From positions 79,637 to 143,636 of the forward strand of contig NZ_LCZJ02000037.1 in NCBI RefSeq assembly GCF_001012825.1: a stretch of 64,000 nucleotides of DNA, written 5' to 3'. Each line of letters opens with the position of its first letter. Within the stretch, counting starts at the first letter, position 1. The DNA comes from Paenibacillus etheri. GTDB lineage: Bacteria; Bacillota; Bacilli; Paenibacillales; Paenibacillaceae. Below are positions 37,602 through 45,424 of the stretch, in pieces. Below the pieces are notes generated by a model. That model was not told the DNA's origin. It searched no databases and saw only the letters and a program-made list of their open reading frames with translations. The translations under genes and the position numbers were made by a program.

Positions 37602-38150
37602 TTAGCCCTGTTCAATCAGTCCATATTTACCATCATCACGTTTGTAAACTACGCTTACTTCCGAGGTGTCGATATTGGAAAATACAAAGAAATTATGTCC
37701 TACCATGTTCATTTGAAGAATCGCTTCTTCTACATCCATCGGTTTCATCGTAAAGCGTTTGTTCCGCACAACTTCTAAATCATCATAATCTTGTTCTTCT
37801 ACAGCAACAGCGGTACTAGCTCCATCCACAAACAGCGTCTTGAGTCCCTCTTGACGGAACTTACGGTTGATCTTCGTTTTGTGTTTGCGAATTTGACGTT
37901 CCAGCTTGTCCACAACGGCATCTATGGAAGCATACATGTCATCGCTGCGGTCTTCGGCACGAAGCGTCACGCCAGCAAGCGGAATGGTTACTTCCACCGT
38001 ATGAAGGCCGCGAACTACGCCAAGCGTCACAGACCCTTCAGAGGTAGGGGGTGCTTCGAAATACTTCTCAAGTTTGCTGAGCTTCTTATCAACATATTCT
38101 CTCAAAGCGTCGGTCACGTCAATTTGTTGACCTCGAATGGTGAATTGCAT
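37602..38150 (-). CDS. hpf: Long ribosome hibernation-promoting factor
   Basis: A 182-residue protein of the long-HPF class. Residues 1-~105 are the ribosome-binding βαβββα domain (QFTIRGQQIDVTDALREYVDKKLSKLEKYF). A linker follows. Residues ~125-182 are the dimerisation domain (RNKRFTMKPMDVEEAILQMNMVGHNFFVFSN...VVYKRDDGKYGLIEQG). It pairs 70S ribosomes into inactive 100S dimers in stationary phase. ATG 38150 is chosen over GTG 38156, with AAAGGAGG 7 bases upstream. A sigma-A-like promoter lies directly in front. Confidence 0.96.
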   Translation of the reverse strand: MQFTIRGQQIDVTDALREYVDKKLSKLEKYFEAPPTSEGSVTLGVVRGLHTVEVTIPLAGVTLRAEDRSDDMYASIDAVVDKLERQIRKHKTKINRKFRQEGLKTLFVDGASTAVAVEEQDYDDLEVVRNKRFTMKPMDVEEAILQMNMVGHNFFVFSNIDTSEVSVVYKRDDGKYGLIEQG

Positions 38151-38177
38151 GGCCACTCCTCCTTTAGTTACACCTTC

Positions 38178-38206
38178 ATTATACCAAATTGTTAAGGCTA
38201 AGTAAA
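38178..38206 (-). promoter_or_regulatory. Sigma-A-type promoter of hpf
   Basis: Minus strand TTTACT (38201-38206), 17-base spacer, TATAAT (38178-38183) with an extended TGG before it. Confidence 0.7.
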
Positions 38207-38261
38207 AAGTAATTCCTTACAGCCCTTACAATTAGATAACAAATATTGACGTAGTGTTCAC

Positions 38262-38305
38262 AAATAAAACAAGTCCGGTAAGAGCAACTATTCGCCTCAC
38301 CGGAC
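38262..38305 (-). terminator. Terminator of the SLH protein gene
   Basis: On the minus strand GTCCGGTGAG (38296-38305) pairs with CTCTTACCGGAC region (38273-38284), followed by TTGTTTTATTTG. Confidence 0.7.
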
Positions 38306-38379
38306 CAAGAGTAAACCTGTCGTTATTATAGTACGAATTCCATTCTTATATTCCCAAACTGAGACAGTATAAGATTAAG

Positions 38380-39816
38380 TTACTTAGTATGAATTTGGAT
38401 GATTTCTACAGGTGACAATTGTGTACCTGATCCTGTAATAACGTATACCTTATAGGCGGTATTAGCCTTCAATCCAGTCAAAGTATGCGTATGTTTTACA
38501 CCAGGAGCGAACGTAAGCGTGCCCGTCCATGGAGTAGTCAATGCTGTACCCGCACTATTCTGACCTAAAGAAATTTGTGCTGCGCTAGGTGCTTTTTCAT
38601 TAACAGGCAATACTACATATCTTACTGGGGTTGGAGTGTCACCTGTCACACCATATTTAACATATACATCTGCTGTAACAGTACCTGCTTGTCCTGGTTC
38701 AAAAAGCGTAATCGAGTTTGCAGTTGCCTGAGCAGTAGTTAATCGAACGGTTGTTACAGTAGACAGATTGCCAGAAGCATCCGCTACTACGATATATGTT
38801 GCATATTCTGTCCCAGGATTCAATCCGTAAACAGAGAGTGTAACCGTTGTGTTGGCTACAGTTGCAACACTACCACGAATTTCGCCTGCAGTTCCGTTAC
38901 TGATTTGTCCTTTTTCCACCTGCAATGCACTCGGTGCACTTACGTTAGCAGTATAAGGAGCTACAACGTAGTACACTGAGCCCGTTACGGAAGATGTCAG
39001 GTATACATCGGCTGTTACCGAACCAACATTACCATAGGTTGCCCCACTTACGGTTGGTGTTGTGACATTTCCGCCACCACCGTTACCTCCGCCAGAACCT
39101 CCACCAGTACTACCACCTGGAGTAGCTGTTGGCGTTGGGGTAGCTGTCGGTGTCGGAGTAGCCGTTGGCGTTGGGGTAGGAATTACTCCACCACCTGTGC
39201 CGCTACCCGGATAATAGATGACTGAGGTATTGATGATACCTACAGCCTCTGCACGTGTTAACGATCTCTTAGGACCGAAGGTTCCATCCGGATAACCGTT
39301 AATAATCTTCTTATCTGCTGCAGCGGCTACTGCACCTTTTGCCCATGCTGCAATTTGTGCATTGTCTTTAAATTTGCTAGTAGTGGTATTAGTGCTCAAT
39401 TTAAGTAATTTCGCAGCCATTACAGCCGCCTCTTGTCTTGTGAGCGGACTATTAGGACGGAACGTATTGTCCTCGTATCCTCCGATATAACCAGCTTCCA
39501 CGGCTTTAGCCACTTCACTGTAGTTCCAGTTTGTGCTTTTCATATCTTTAAAGCTTACAGTTGCTTTTTCTTTAAAACCGAACAGGCGATTTACCAGAGT
39601 CACATACTCTCCACGTGTAATTGCCTTGTTTGGTTTAACTGTACCGTCTGGGTATCCTCCAAGGTATCCACTATCTAACCATTCCTGTAGCTGAGCTTGG
39701 GCCCAGTGACCTTGAATATCCTTAGGTACGGAGGCAGCGGATACGCTGCCAAGAGATCCTAATAACATACTAACTCCTAAAACTCCGGTCATAAGACCGC
39801 GCAACTTCTTTTTCAT
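38380..39816 (-). CDS. S-layer-homology (SLH) domain surface protein
   Basis: 478 residues: signal peptide ending near SVSAAS (about 28), then three SLH repeats (about 30-75, 90-135, 150-200; each ends in the GGYPDGTVKPNKAITRGE / GGYEDNTFRPNSPLTRQE / NGYPDGTFGPKRSLTRAE type motif). A Thr-Pro-Ala (TPTPTAT) linker and a Gly-rich stretch follow (about 210-250). The C-terminal part has two related β-domains, each about 110 residues (VTADVYLTSSVTGSVYYVVAP; VTADVYVKYGVTGDTPTPVRYVVLP). SLH repeats bind pyruvylated wall polysaccharide. ATG 39816 is preferred; ATG 39828 abuts its GGAGG. Terminal domains may be FN3-like; ligand unknown. Confidence 0.92.
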   Translation of the reverse strand: MKKKLRGLMTGVLGVSMLLGSLGSVSAASVPKDIQGHWAQAQLQEWLDSGYLGGYPDGTVKPNKAITRGEYVTLVNRLFGFKEKATVSFKDMKSTNWNYSEVAKAVEAGYIGGYEDNTFRPNSPLTRQEAAVMAAKLLKLSTNTTTSKFKDNAQIAAWAKGAVAAAADKKIINGYPDGTFGPKRSLTRAEAVGIINTSVIYYPGSGTGGGVIPTPTPTATPTPTATPTPTATPGGSTGGGSGGGNGGGGNVTTPTVSGATYGNVGSVTADVYLTSSVTGSVYYVVAPYTANVSAPSALQVEKGQISNGTAGEIRGSVATVANTTVTLSVYGLNPGTEYATYIVVADASGNLSTVTTVRLTTAQATANSITLFEPGQAGTVTADVYVKYGVTGDTPTPVRYVVLPVNEKAPSAAQISLGQNSAGTALTTPWTGTLTFAPGVKHTHTLTGLKANTAYKVYVITGSGTQLSPVEIIQIHTK

Positions 39817-39828
39817 CCTGCTAATCAT

Positions 39829-40186
39829 CCTCCTAAAAGTTTTGATAGCATAGGCTATATGAATCTCTCATGGAAGTATTGGCCTAAGCTAACATAGTGT
39901 GCGTCGAGGTAAGATAAACAGCTCAACGTATACCTATTACCCACATTTCTAAGAGTTCTAACATTTTCCATAATATAAATTTACAAAGTCTGTTATTTTC
40001 TTTCTTTTAACTGCCTTGAAAGAGGCTTATGAACGCACAAAATATCCCCACAAAGTGGAGCTTTACTTCGATCCATACTCAGGTACTTTGCGGGGGCCCC
40101 AAACACACAAAAACCAGCTAATACTTGTCAAGGATTTTGTATTGGTGATTTGCACGCTTCTTGGTATACTATTTTTAAGTATGACA
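39829..40186. other. Spacer between the SLH gene and the IS110 element
   Basis: About 360 bases. It contains an inverted repeat, CCCCACAAAGT (40046-40056) with ACTTTGCGGGG (40085-40095), whose minus-strand reading ends GTGGGGATATTTT, terminator-like. A plus-strand TGGTATACT extended -10 lies near 40165. A 73-codon plus-strand frame here (40016-40237) has no ribosome-binding site and no recognisable domain, so it is not called. Confidence 0.4.
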
Positions 40187-40215
40187 AAAAACCTTCATTG
40201 GCGTGAAGGTTTTGG
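40187..40215 (-). terminator. Terminator downstream of the IS110 transposase
   Basis: AAAACCTTCA / TGAAGGTTTT stem with loop ttggcg; minus strand continues TTTTTTGTC. Confidence 0.75.
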
Positions 40216-40227
40216 AAAATTATGGTG

Positions 40228-41399
40228 TTACGGTTGAAAGGGCTGCTTTTTACTGAGGATGGCGTATATGTGATGGAGTAGCTTGTTGGCGCAGGCGATC
40301 ACGACCACCTTGTAGGGCTTGCCCTCTTTTCTTTTTTTATCGTAGTACTCCCGTATCTTTGGATTTGTACTTCCTCGAATACCGCACTGTACGGCTAAAT
40401 ATAACGCCCGACGTAGTCTCTTGGAGCCGCGTTTTGTAATTCTGGAACTGGTCGCTGTGAATTTACCGGAACTGAATATTCCGGGGTCCAATCCTGCAAA
40501 AGCCACCAGTGGTTTAGCACCTTCAAACTGCCGGACATCTCCGATTTCTGCGACAATTGCTGCTGCCAGCTTATCTCCGATTCCCGGTATACTCTTTACC
40601 AGTTCAACCTCCGGAAGAGCTGTTACCAGTTCATCCATTTGCTTCTCCAGTTCGCTCAATTGTTTTGTAAGACCAAGTCCACCATACTGCGCAAAACGGA
40701 GGTTTGAGCACGACTCTTTGGCTGCTCCTTCCAGTAGGACAACACTTCCCTAAGATATTCCGTTTTAGCTTCTGCCCACTTCTTAGAATGGGATGTCCCT
40801 ACGTTTTTTTGAATAACTCCCTGAAGATCCTCGACCTGACCTTCCAAACAGCTGGCTAGCACGCGTAAAGATGTCACTGAGAATAGATTGTGAAATACCT
40901 TCTCATATCCTGGGAAAACTTGATCCAACAACGCTCTCATATTTAACTTCGCTTGCACAAACATCCCAGTTACAAACTCATGCTGCCTCGTCACATGCTG
41001 AAGCTCCGTATATCCCTCCTCCCAAGTCCGGTGCGGATGAACATCTCCCCGGTAATACATCTCAGCTAAATGCCAGGCATCTGCCGCATCCGTCTTTACC
41101 TTACGTAGCTGGGTGTTTTTCGCTCGTTTAGCCTGTAAAGGGTTGACGATGAAATAGTTCCAACCGCTGCGTTCCAGATAGGCAACAAGTCCACGATGAT
41201 AGTGCCCCGTCGCTTCCATAACAACGACTGGCGAATGCGCTGTTTGTGTCTGCAGTTCTGTCAATATCTCCCCCAATAGCTCATACCCGTTTGTCTCATG
41301 TAAGATACTTGTTGCCCTTCTCCAAGGCTCGTTCCGCTTTAAAAAGGCTTGCACCACACTACATCCTTTTGCTACATCCACGCCTACAACGGGTTCCAT
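40228..41399 (-). pseudogene. IS110-family transposase, broken by a frameshift
   Basis: Two consecutive frames make one transposase. The upstream part (40656-41399, 247 residues) is the DEDD RuvC-like domain: VVGVDVAKGCSVVQAF start, VVVMEATGHYHRGLVAYLE, and KTDAADAWHLAEM. The downstream part (40228-40659, 143 residues) is the Transposase_20 domain with SIPGIGDKLAAAIVAEIGDVRQFEGAKPLVAFAGLDPGIFSSG and the catalytic-Ser region. The junction, around 40660-40690, needs a -1 shift; in the second frame the sequence upstream still reads LTKQLSELEKQ, the expected coiled-coil. No standard slippery heptamer is seen there, so a deletion is more likely than programmed shifting. Confidence 0.82.
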
Positions 41400-41409
41400 A
41401 ACAACCTCC

Positions 41410-41590
41410 TGATTCGTTATTTACCGGCAATCCTACGATAGCTCCAAACCCATAGCTTCGCTTGTGATACGGGGTCTATTGCCCCTACCAGCTCAAACAT
41501 GGTCATTGGAGGTAGTAGGAGAACAGTTTTTGTGACGGGGTGATTCCCCCAAAAAGAAGCTCGTTCTCCCGGCTACCGCCATCTTAAGGC
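41410..41590 (-). ncRNA. Candidate IS110 bridge RNA region
   Basis: The non-coding stretch 5' of the transposase start folds strongly. One stem pairs GGTAG-(cc)-GGGAGAAC (41562-41577) with GTTCTCCTACTACC (41511-41524), enclosing a GGGGGaatcaCCCC hairpin. A second hairpin is GGGGcaatagaCCCC (41471-41485). In IS110-group elements the left non-coding end encodes a bridge RNA with two guide loops; the position fits, the assignment is inference. Confidence 0.45.
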
Positions 41591-41602
41591 ACCTATAAAA
41601 AT

Positions 41603-41631
41603 AGGCCAACCAGAAGTTTCTGGCTGACCTA
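41603..41631 (-). terminator. Hairpin at the cspA-distal edge of the IS110 element
   Basis: AGGTCAGCCAGAA / TTCTGGTTGGCCT stem (two mismatches), 2-nt loop, followed on the minus strand by ATTTTTAT. Second of two tandem terminator-like hairpins after cspA. Confidence 0.6.
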
Positions 41632-41638
41632 ATAATAC

Positions 41639-41674
41639 GAAAAAAGGACCTCGGGAGAATTCCCAAGATCCTTG
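41639..41674 (-). terminator. Terminator of cspA
   Basis: On the minus strand AAGGATCTTGGGA pairs with TCCCGAGGTCCTT (two mismatches), followed by TTTTTTCG. Confidence 0.75.
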
Positions 41675-41732
41675 CTAGCGCTGTCTAAATTGCTAACCAT
41701 CTACTTATATGTAGGTCGGCTTAGCCGTATGA

Positions 41733-41930
41733 TTATAATTTGATTACGTTAGCTGCTTGTGGTCCGCGTGCGCCTTCAACGATATCGAACTCTACGGATT
41801 GGCCTTCATCCAAAGTCTTGAAACCATCAGTTTGAATCGCGGAAAAGTGTACAAATACGTCGCCACCGTCTGCAGTCTCGATAAAACCATAACCTTTTTC
41901 TGCGTTAAACCATTTTACTTTACCTTCCAT
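41733..41930 (-). CDS. Cold-shock protein
   Basis: A 65-residue OB-fold RNA chaperone of the CspA/CspB family. RNP1 KGYGFIE and RNP2 VFVHFSAI are intact. It binds single-stranded RNA and eases translation at low temperature; constitutive copies also exist. It has its own sigma-A promoter, a 46-base leader with a GTGAG-caaga-CTCAC hairpin, and tandem downstream hairpins. Confidence 0.96.
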   Translation of the reverse strand: MEGKVKWFNAEKGYGFIETADGGDVFVHFSAIQTDGFKTLDEGQSVEFDIVEGARGPQAANVIKL

Positions 41931-41983
41931 TGATTAAACATTCCCTTCGTCATCAGATGAACGTGAGTCTTGCTCACAAATCG

Positions 41984-42013
41984 ACTATACCACCGTGACT
42001 TCTTCATTGTCAA
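41984..42013 (-). promoter_or_regulatory. Sigma-A promoter of the cold-shock gene
   Basis: Minus strand TTGACA (42008-42013), 18-base spacer, TATAGT (41984-41989). Confidence 0.8.
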
Positions 42014-42104
42014 TTGGAAAAGTAAATGTTTACATGCAATAATTTACCACGTAAAATAGGACATTTAATTTTCCATAATTAAGAAATAGATTGGTGTGAC
42101 GATC

Positions 42105-42141
42105 AAAAAAAGAGTAGACGGTATTTAATACCCGTCTACTC
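42105..42141 (-). terminator. Terminator of the flaG-fliD-fliS-fliT unit
   Basis: Perfect 10-bp stem GAGTAGACGG / CCGTCTACTC (42132-42141 with 42112-42121), followed on the minus strand by TTTTTTTG. Confidence 0.9.
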
Positions 42142-42164
42142 CTATAGTGAAACACTGAAATATA

Positions 42165-42500
42165 TTATTTTCTGCGATCCATTAGAAAACTATCCGGAGT
42201 GTAAGCAGCCTCGTAGGCGCTGCGCTGTACCTTGGCCTGATTACGCTTCTGCAGCCAGTCTTGCGCTTCCGAACGAAGAGCGTTCATTCTGTCTAAAATC
42301 ACATTATCGTATTCCAAAATTCGATTAATTTCTTGTTTTTGTGCGGGCGTCGACTTACAAATTTCGGCTTGTTCTGCAATAGAATCGACAAGCTCCTGAC
42401 GATCCTCGACAAAAAGCTCCAACTCCTCATAGGTAGTCTCACCGAGTCTATCTGTAATGCCTAAGGTTAGTTCCTTCAGCCTCTGAATTAACTCATCCAT
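42165..42500 (-). CDS. fliT: FliT-like flagellar chaperone
   Basis: A 111-residue, highly helical protein (MDELIQRLKELTLGITDRLGE...), with no membrane segment. In this position after fliS it corresponds to FliT, the export chaperone for FliD. The family is poorly conserved in sequence, so the call rests on size, helix content and order. ATG 42500 overlaps the fliS stop codon (ATGGATGA). The C-terminus is basic (NQAKVQRSAYEAAYTPDSFLMDRRK). Confidence 0.75.
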   Translation of the reverse strand: MDELIQRLKELTLGITDRLGETTYEELELFVEDRQELVDSIAEQAEICKSTPAQKQEINRILEYDNVILDRMNALRSEAQDWLQKRNQAKVQRSAYEAAYTPDSFLMDRRK

Positions 42501-42891
42501 GAGCACTTTCAGCCTGTCCTTGGCCTGCCACGATTTTGGATGCTTGTAGCCAAGTTTCCCGAAGTTCTGTAAGATAGCCGATAGCCTCTTCCGCTTTTTC
42601 TGGGCTCTTGCGGATGTTGGCTTCCACTAACAAGAAATTTGTATATTCATAAAGTGAATAAAGATTATTAGATATCTCATAGGAGTAGTCCAATGTACTC
42701 ATTAATTCACTAATAATAGTTTGGGCTTTGCCAAAATTAAGACTGGTCTTCTCATAGTCTTGTTTGCTAAGACCATCCATCGCAGTTCTAACGAAACGAA
42801 TGGCTCCATCGTAAAGCATGACTACCAACTGTGCAGGCGTTGAGGTTTTGACAGAAGATTGGCGATACTTGTCATAAGGAGATGTTATCAA
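42493..42891 (-). CDS. fliS: Flagellin export chaperone FliS
   Basis: 132 residues from TTG 42891, selected because GAGGG lies 8 bases upstream and because FliS proteins begin M-I-x-x-P-Y; the GTG at 42900 abuts the site. ITSPYDKYRQSSVKTSTPAQLVVMLYDGAIRFVRTAM is the classic N-terminal helix. FliS wraps the C-terminus of flagellin to prevent polymerisation before export and in B. subtilis also contacts FliW. Overlaps fliT, which supports co-translation. Confidence 0.95.
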   Translation of the reverse strand: MITSPYDKYRQSSVKTSTPAQLVVMLYDGAIRFVRTAMDGLSKQDYEKTSLNFGKAQTIISELMSTLDYSYEISNNLYSLYEYTNFLLVEANIRKSPEKAEEAIGYLTELRETWLQASKIVAGQGQAESAHG

Positions 42892-42919
42892 TAATGTCAC
42901 CCTCTATTTTATAATTATC

Positions 42920-44806
42920 TTAGCTGGATGTGGAGAAAAGACTGTTAGACTGTGACTGCAACTTGTTCATTGCCGTTTCCATGGCTGAGAACTGCTTGTA
43001 GTAACGTGTTTCGGCATTGTTTAACATAGTCAGCATTGAAGTTATCTGTGTGTTGTAGAGCTTCATCTTCTTGCCCATTACACTTTCTTCTTTGAAGGTA
43101 CTGGTAAGGTCCATAGAGAATCTATTTGTGCCAGCTCGCTCCGAAATCTTATCAATAGCAGCCGATACTTTATCAGCCATTTTATCCAATATTCCTTCTT
43201 TAGGGGCACTGGTTGGCCCCTGCAATAAATCCATAGCTAGCTGCGGATTAGCACTGATTGCATTCTTCAACTTAGCCTCATCTGCTATTACAAGCTTGCC
43301 TTTCTCCATATAATTTCCAGTTGTAATTCCAAGTGTACTGAGTGGCCCCAGCTTCTCAGTGATAATACCGCGCATTTCGGACAATACAGACTTAATTATA
43401 TCATCATTCTTAAGTAGACCACTCTTAGCTTTTTCTGTCCAAGTCTTAATATCATCATCTTTCAATGCAGTCTTTTGTTCATCTGTCAAAGGTCTAAAAT
43501 CGCGATATTTAGCTTCATCGATTTTCGCATTCAAAGATACGATCAAGCTGTTGTAATCCTCAATAAACCCTTTGATGGACTCCACAGCTTTATCAGGATC
43601 TGTCTGTGTCTTGATAAAAACCGGAATATCAGCAGAAGCTGCATCTTTTTTTGTCAACTCTTGCAACGTCAACTGTACACCATTAATGGTAAAAGTATTA
43701 CTGTTAACGTTATCAATTGCTACATCGTTGATGGATACTTTAGCATTTACCCCATCTATGGTCTTTTTAATGGAATTATCATCTGCAGGATTTGACTGCC
43801 TCCCATTAAAAAGCTTCATAAATCCATAAGAATCTCCACCGAGATTAACGTCCCCCCCAGAATCGCCAACAAGCTTCAAGGTTCCATCTGTAGTAAAGCT
43901 TGCGCTTACTTGGGCACCCGCACCATTAATTGTATTCATAATGGTAGTAATAGAATCGGAGCCTTTAACTACTAACTCCTTGCCATTGATAGTAAACTTT
44001 ATGTCTTTCACATCAGCATCAACTAGGGAGGTACCGTCTCTTTTATTTATTAGCTCAGTTACTGTAGTTGCAGTAGTAACGCCCGTAAGTTTATTGGTTT
44101 CCACCACATTAAGATTGCTCTTCGAGAACAGACCCAGCAATGTATTACTGCTTGCAGGCGTCCCCATTGTTACAATACCATCTTTACCGCTGGTCTTGGA
44201 GGCAATTGTCAGCTTGCCTGTAACTTCATCATAGCTCGCAATAGCATTGGCTTTGGAGGAGGCGTTAATCGTTGCCACCAGTGTTGAGATTGAGGTCAGA
44301 CCGTTAAAGATGGACTTTCCATCCTTATCTTTGAACGTTTCACCGTTAATGCTGATATCAAAACCTTTTTTCAAATATTCGGTTTGTTCAGCTGAAGACA
44401 TACTTGAGAGATTAACACCATCCAAGGACGCTAACGAGGTAGTAACCGGTTTCCCTTGTCCCAATCCGGGAGTTTCGTACGTCGTTCTTGTTGCCAGTTG
44501 GGTAACACTGACCTTCATATCCACTCCGGTTGCTGTAGCCAAAGCTTCAGCTTTAACAGCTGTTGTATTTCCGGTAACCACTGCCTTTTGAGCGTTGAGC
44601 GCAGCATTCCCTCCGTACTTAGTAATTAATTTATTTGTCCGGAAATCGTACAGCTTGCTGTTCAACTCCCGGTATCCTTCCCTTTGCCATTGCAGGAGCT
44701 GCTTGTCTTGATTAAGTTTGTCCAGCGGCACCCTCTTGGCGGCCATCATGCTCTTAACCATGCTATCGATATCCATCCCTGAAAATCCATTTACACGTGT
44801 AACCAA
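42920..44806 (-). CDS. fliD: Flagellar filament cap protein FliD (hook-associated protein 2)
   Basis: A 628-residue protein. N-terminal FliD_N region (RVNGFSGMDIDSMVKSMMAAKRVPLDKLNQDKQLLQWQREGYRELNSKLYDFR), flagellin-hook IN-type segments in the middle, and a C-terminal coiled coil (KKMKLYNTQITSMLTMLNNAETRYYKQFSAMETAMNKLQ). It forms the pentameric cap that inserts flagellin subunits. Start TTG 44806 with AGGAGG 7 bases upstream. Longer than the ~500-residue B. subtilis protein because of the middle domains. Confidence 0.95.
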   Translation of the reverse strand: MVTRVNGFSGMDIDSMVKSMMAAKRVPLDKLNQDKQLLQWQREGYRELNSKLYDFRTNKLITKYGGNAALNAQKAVVTGNTTAVKAEALATATGVDMKVSVTQLATRTTYETPGLGQGKPVTTSLASLDGVNLSSMSSAEQTEYLKKGFDISINGETFKDKDGKSIFNGLTSISTLVATINASSKANAIASYDEVTGKLTIASKTSGKDGIVTMGTPASSNTLLGLFSKSNLNVVETNKLTGVTTATTVTELINKRDGTSLVDADVKDIKFTINGKELVVKGSDSITTIMNTINGAGAQVSASFTTDGTLKLVGDSGGDVNLGGDSYGFMKLFNGRQSNPADDNSIKKTIDGVNAKVSINDVAIDNVNSNTFTINGVQLTLQELTKKDAASADIPVFIKTQTDPDKAVESIKGFIEDYNSLIVSLNAKIDEAKYRDFRPLTDEQKTALKDDDIKTWTEKAKSGLLKNDDIIKSVLSEMRGIITEKLGPLSTLGITTGNYMEKGKLVIADEAKLKNAISANPQLAMDLLQGPTSAPKEGILDKMADKVSAAIDKISERAGTNRFSMDLTSTFKEESVMGKKMKLYNTQITSMLTMLNNAETRYYKQFSAMETAMNKLQSQSNSLFSTSS

Positions 44807-44822
44807 AACAACACCTCCTATA

Positions 44823-45215
44823 CTAAATTTTCTCGTCTACAAGTATTCCGGCAATTTCCATCATCTTAGCTACAAGATCCAGAGTCTTCTCTGGGGGGAC
44901 TTCGCGAATTAGCTCACCAGTGTCCTTATTAAGCACTTTGACCATAATATCATGTGTTTTCTCATGGATGCTAATCTCAAGAGTGGTCTGAGGTCCTTGG
45001 AGGGATTTCACAGCTCTTTCAATGGTTCGGATCAACTGCTCCTCCGCAACAGATACATTCACGCCCTGGTTTTCCTTCAGACTCATATCCCTTGTATTAC
45101 GAATACCTGCCACTTTACTTGAATTTACTGCTTGTTCAGAACTGACCGTTATTGCTTCCGGTTTACTCTGGACACTTGTTGTCGAACTCGCTGAAAGAGA
45201 GAACTGTACATTCAT
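44823..45215 (-). CDS. flaG: FlaG flagellar protein
   Basis: 130 residues from ATG 45215 (GGAGG 8 bases upstream). The N-terminal half is Ser/Thr/Val-rich and low in complexity. The C-terminal FlaG domain reads VAEEQLIRTIERAVKSLQGPQTTLEISIHEKTHDIMVKVLNKDTGELIREVPPEKTLDLVAKMMEIAG. FlaG influences filament length in several bacteria. First gene of the fliD-fliS-fliT unit, directly behind a sigma-D promoter. Confidence 0.93.
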   Translation of the reverse strand: MNVQFSLSASSTTSVQSKPEAITVSSEQAVNSSKVAGIRNTRDMSLKENQGVNVSVAEEQLIRTIERAVKSLQGPQTTLEISIHEKTHDIMVKVLNKDTGELIREVPPEKTLDLVAKMMEIAGILVDEKI

Positions 45216-45252
45216 AACCCCGACCTCCACCAACACTCATTTTATAATCTAT

Positions 45253-45279
45253 ATATCGGTTAGTTTCAGGGATAATTTA
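45253..45279 (-). promoter_or_regulatory. Sigma-D (flagellar) promoter of flaG-fliD-fliS-fliT
   Basis: Minus strand TAAA (45276-45279), exactly 15 bases, then ACCGATAT (45253-45260), against the consensus TAAA-N15-GCCGATAT. Confidence 0.85.
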
Positions 45280-45301
45280 GGATTCGGGACAAAGTCAAGA
45301 G

Positions 45302-45333
45302 AAAAAGCTCTAAGTTATTAATATAACTAGAGC
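45302..45333 (-). terminator. Terminator of the maf-leg operon
   Basis: On the minus strand GCTCTAGTTAT pairs with ATAACTTAGAGC (one bulge), followed by TTTTTCTC. It separates ptmE from the flaG promoter. Confidence 0.8.
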
Positions 45334-45424
45334 ATCAAAGAAAATGGACTAGGATGATCGATTCTACTACATCGTTGACTTTAAATGAGCATTCTATTAA
45401 ATGAACTCTGTCACTCGTTTGTTA

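Larger units (their letters stand above)
40210..41600 (-). mobile_element. IS110-family insertion element (frameshifted)
   Basis: Defined by the transposase remnants and about 200 bases of structured non-coding DNA upstream of them. IS110 elements have no clear terminal inverted repeats, so both ends are approximate. It separates cspA from the SLH gene in a region that otherwise follows fliT-hpf synteny. Confidence 0.75.

Noticed and set aside
40016-40237. 73-codon plus-strand frame near the IS110 element
   Set aside because: No ribosome-binding site; contains the inverted repeat and part of the terminator; it overlaps the transposase end.
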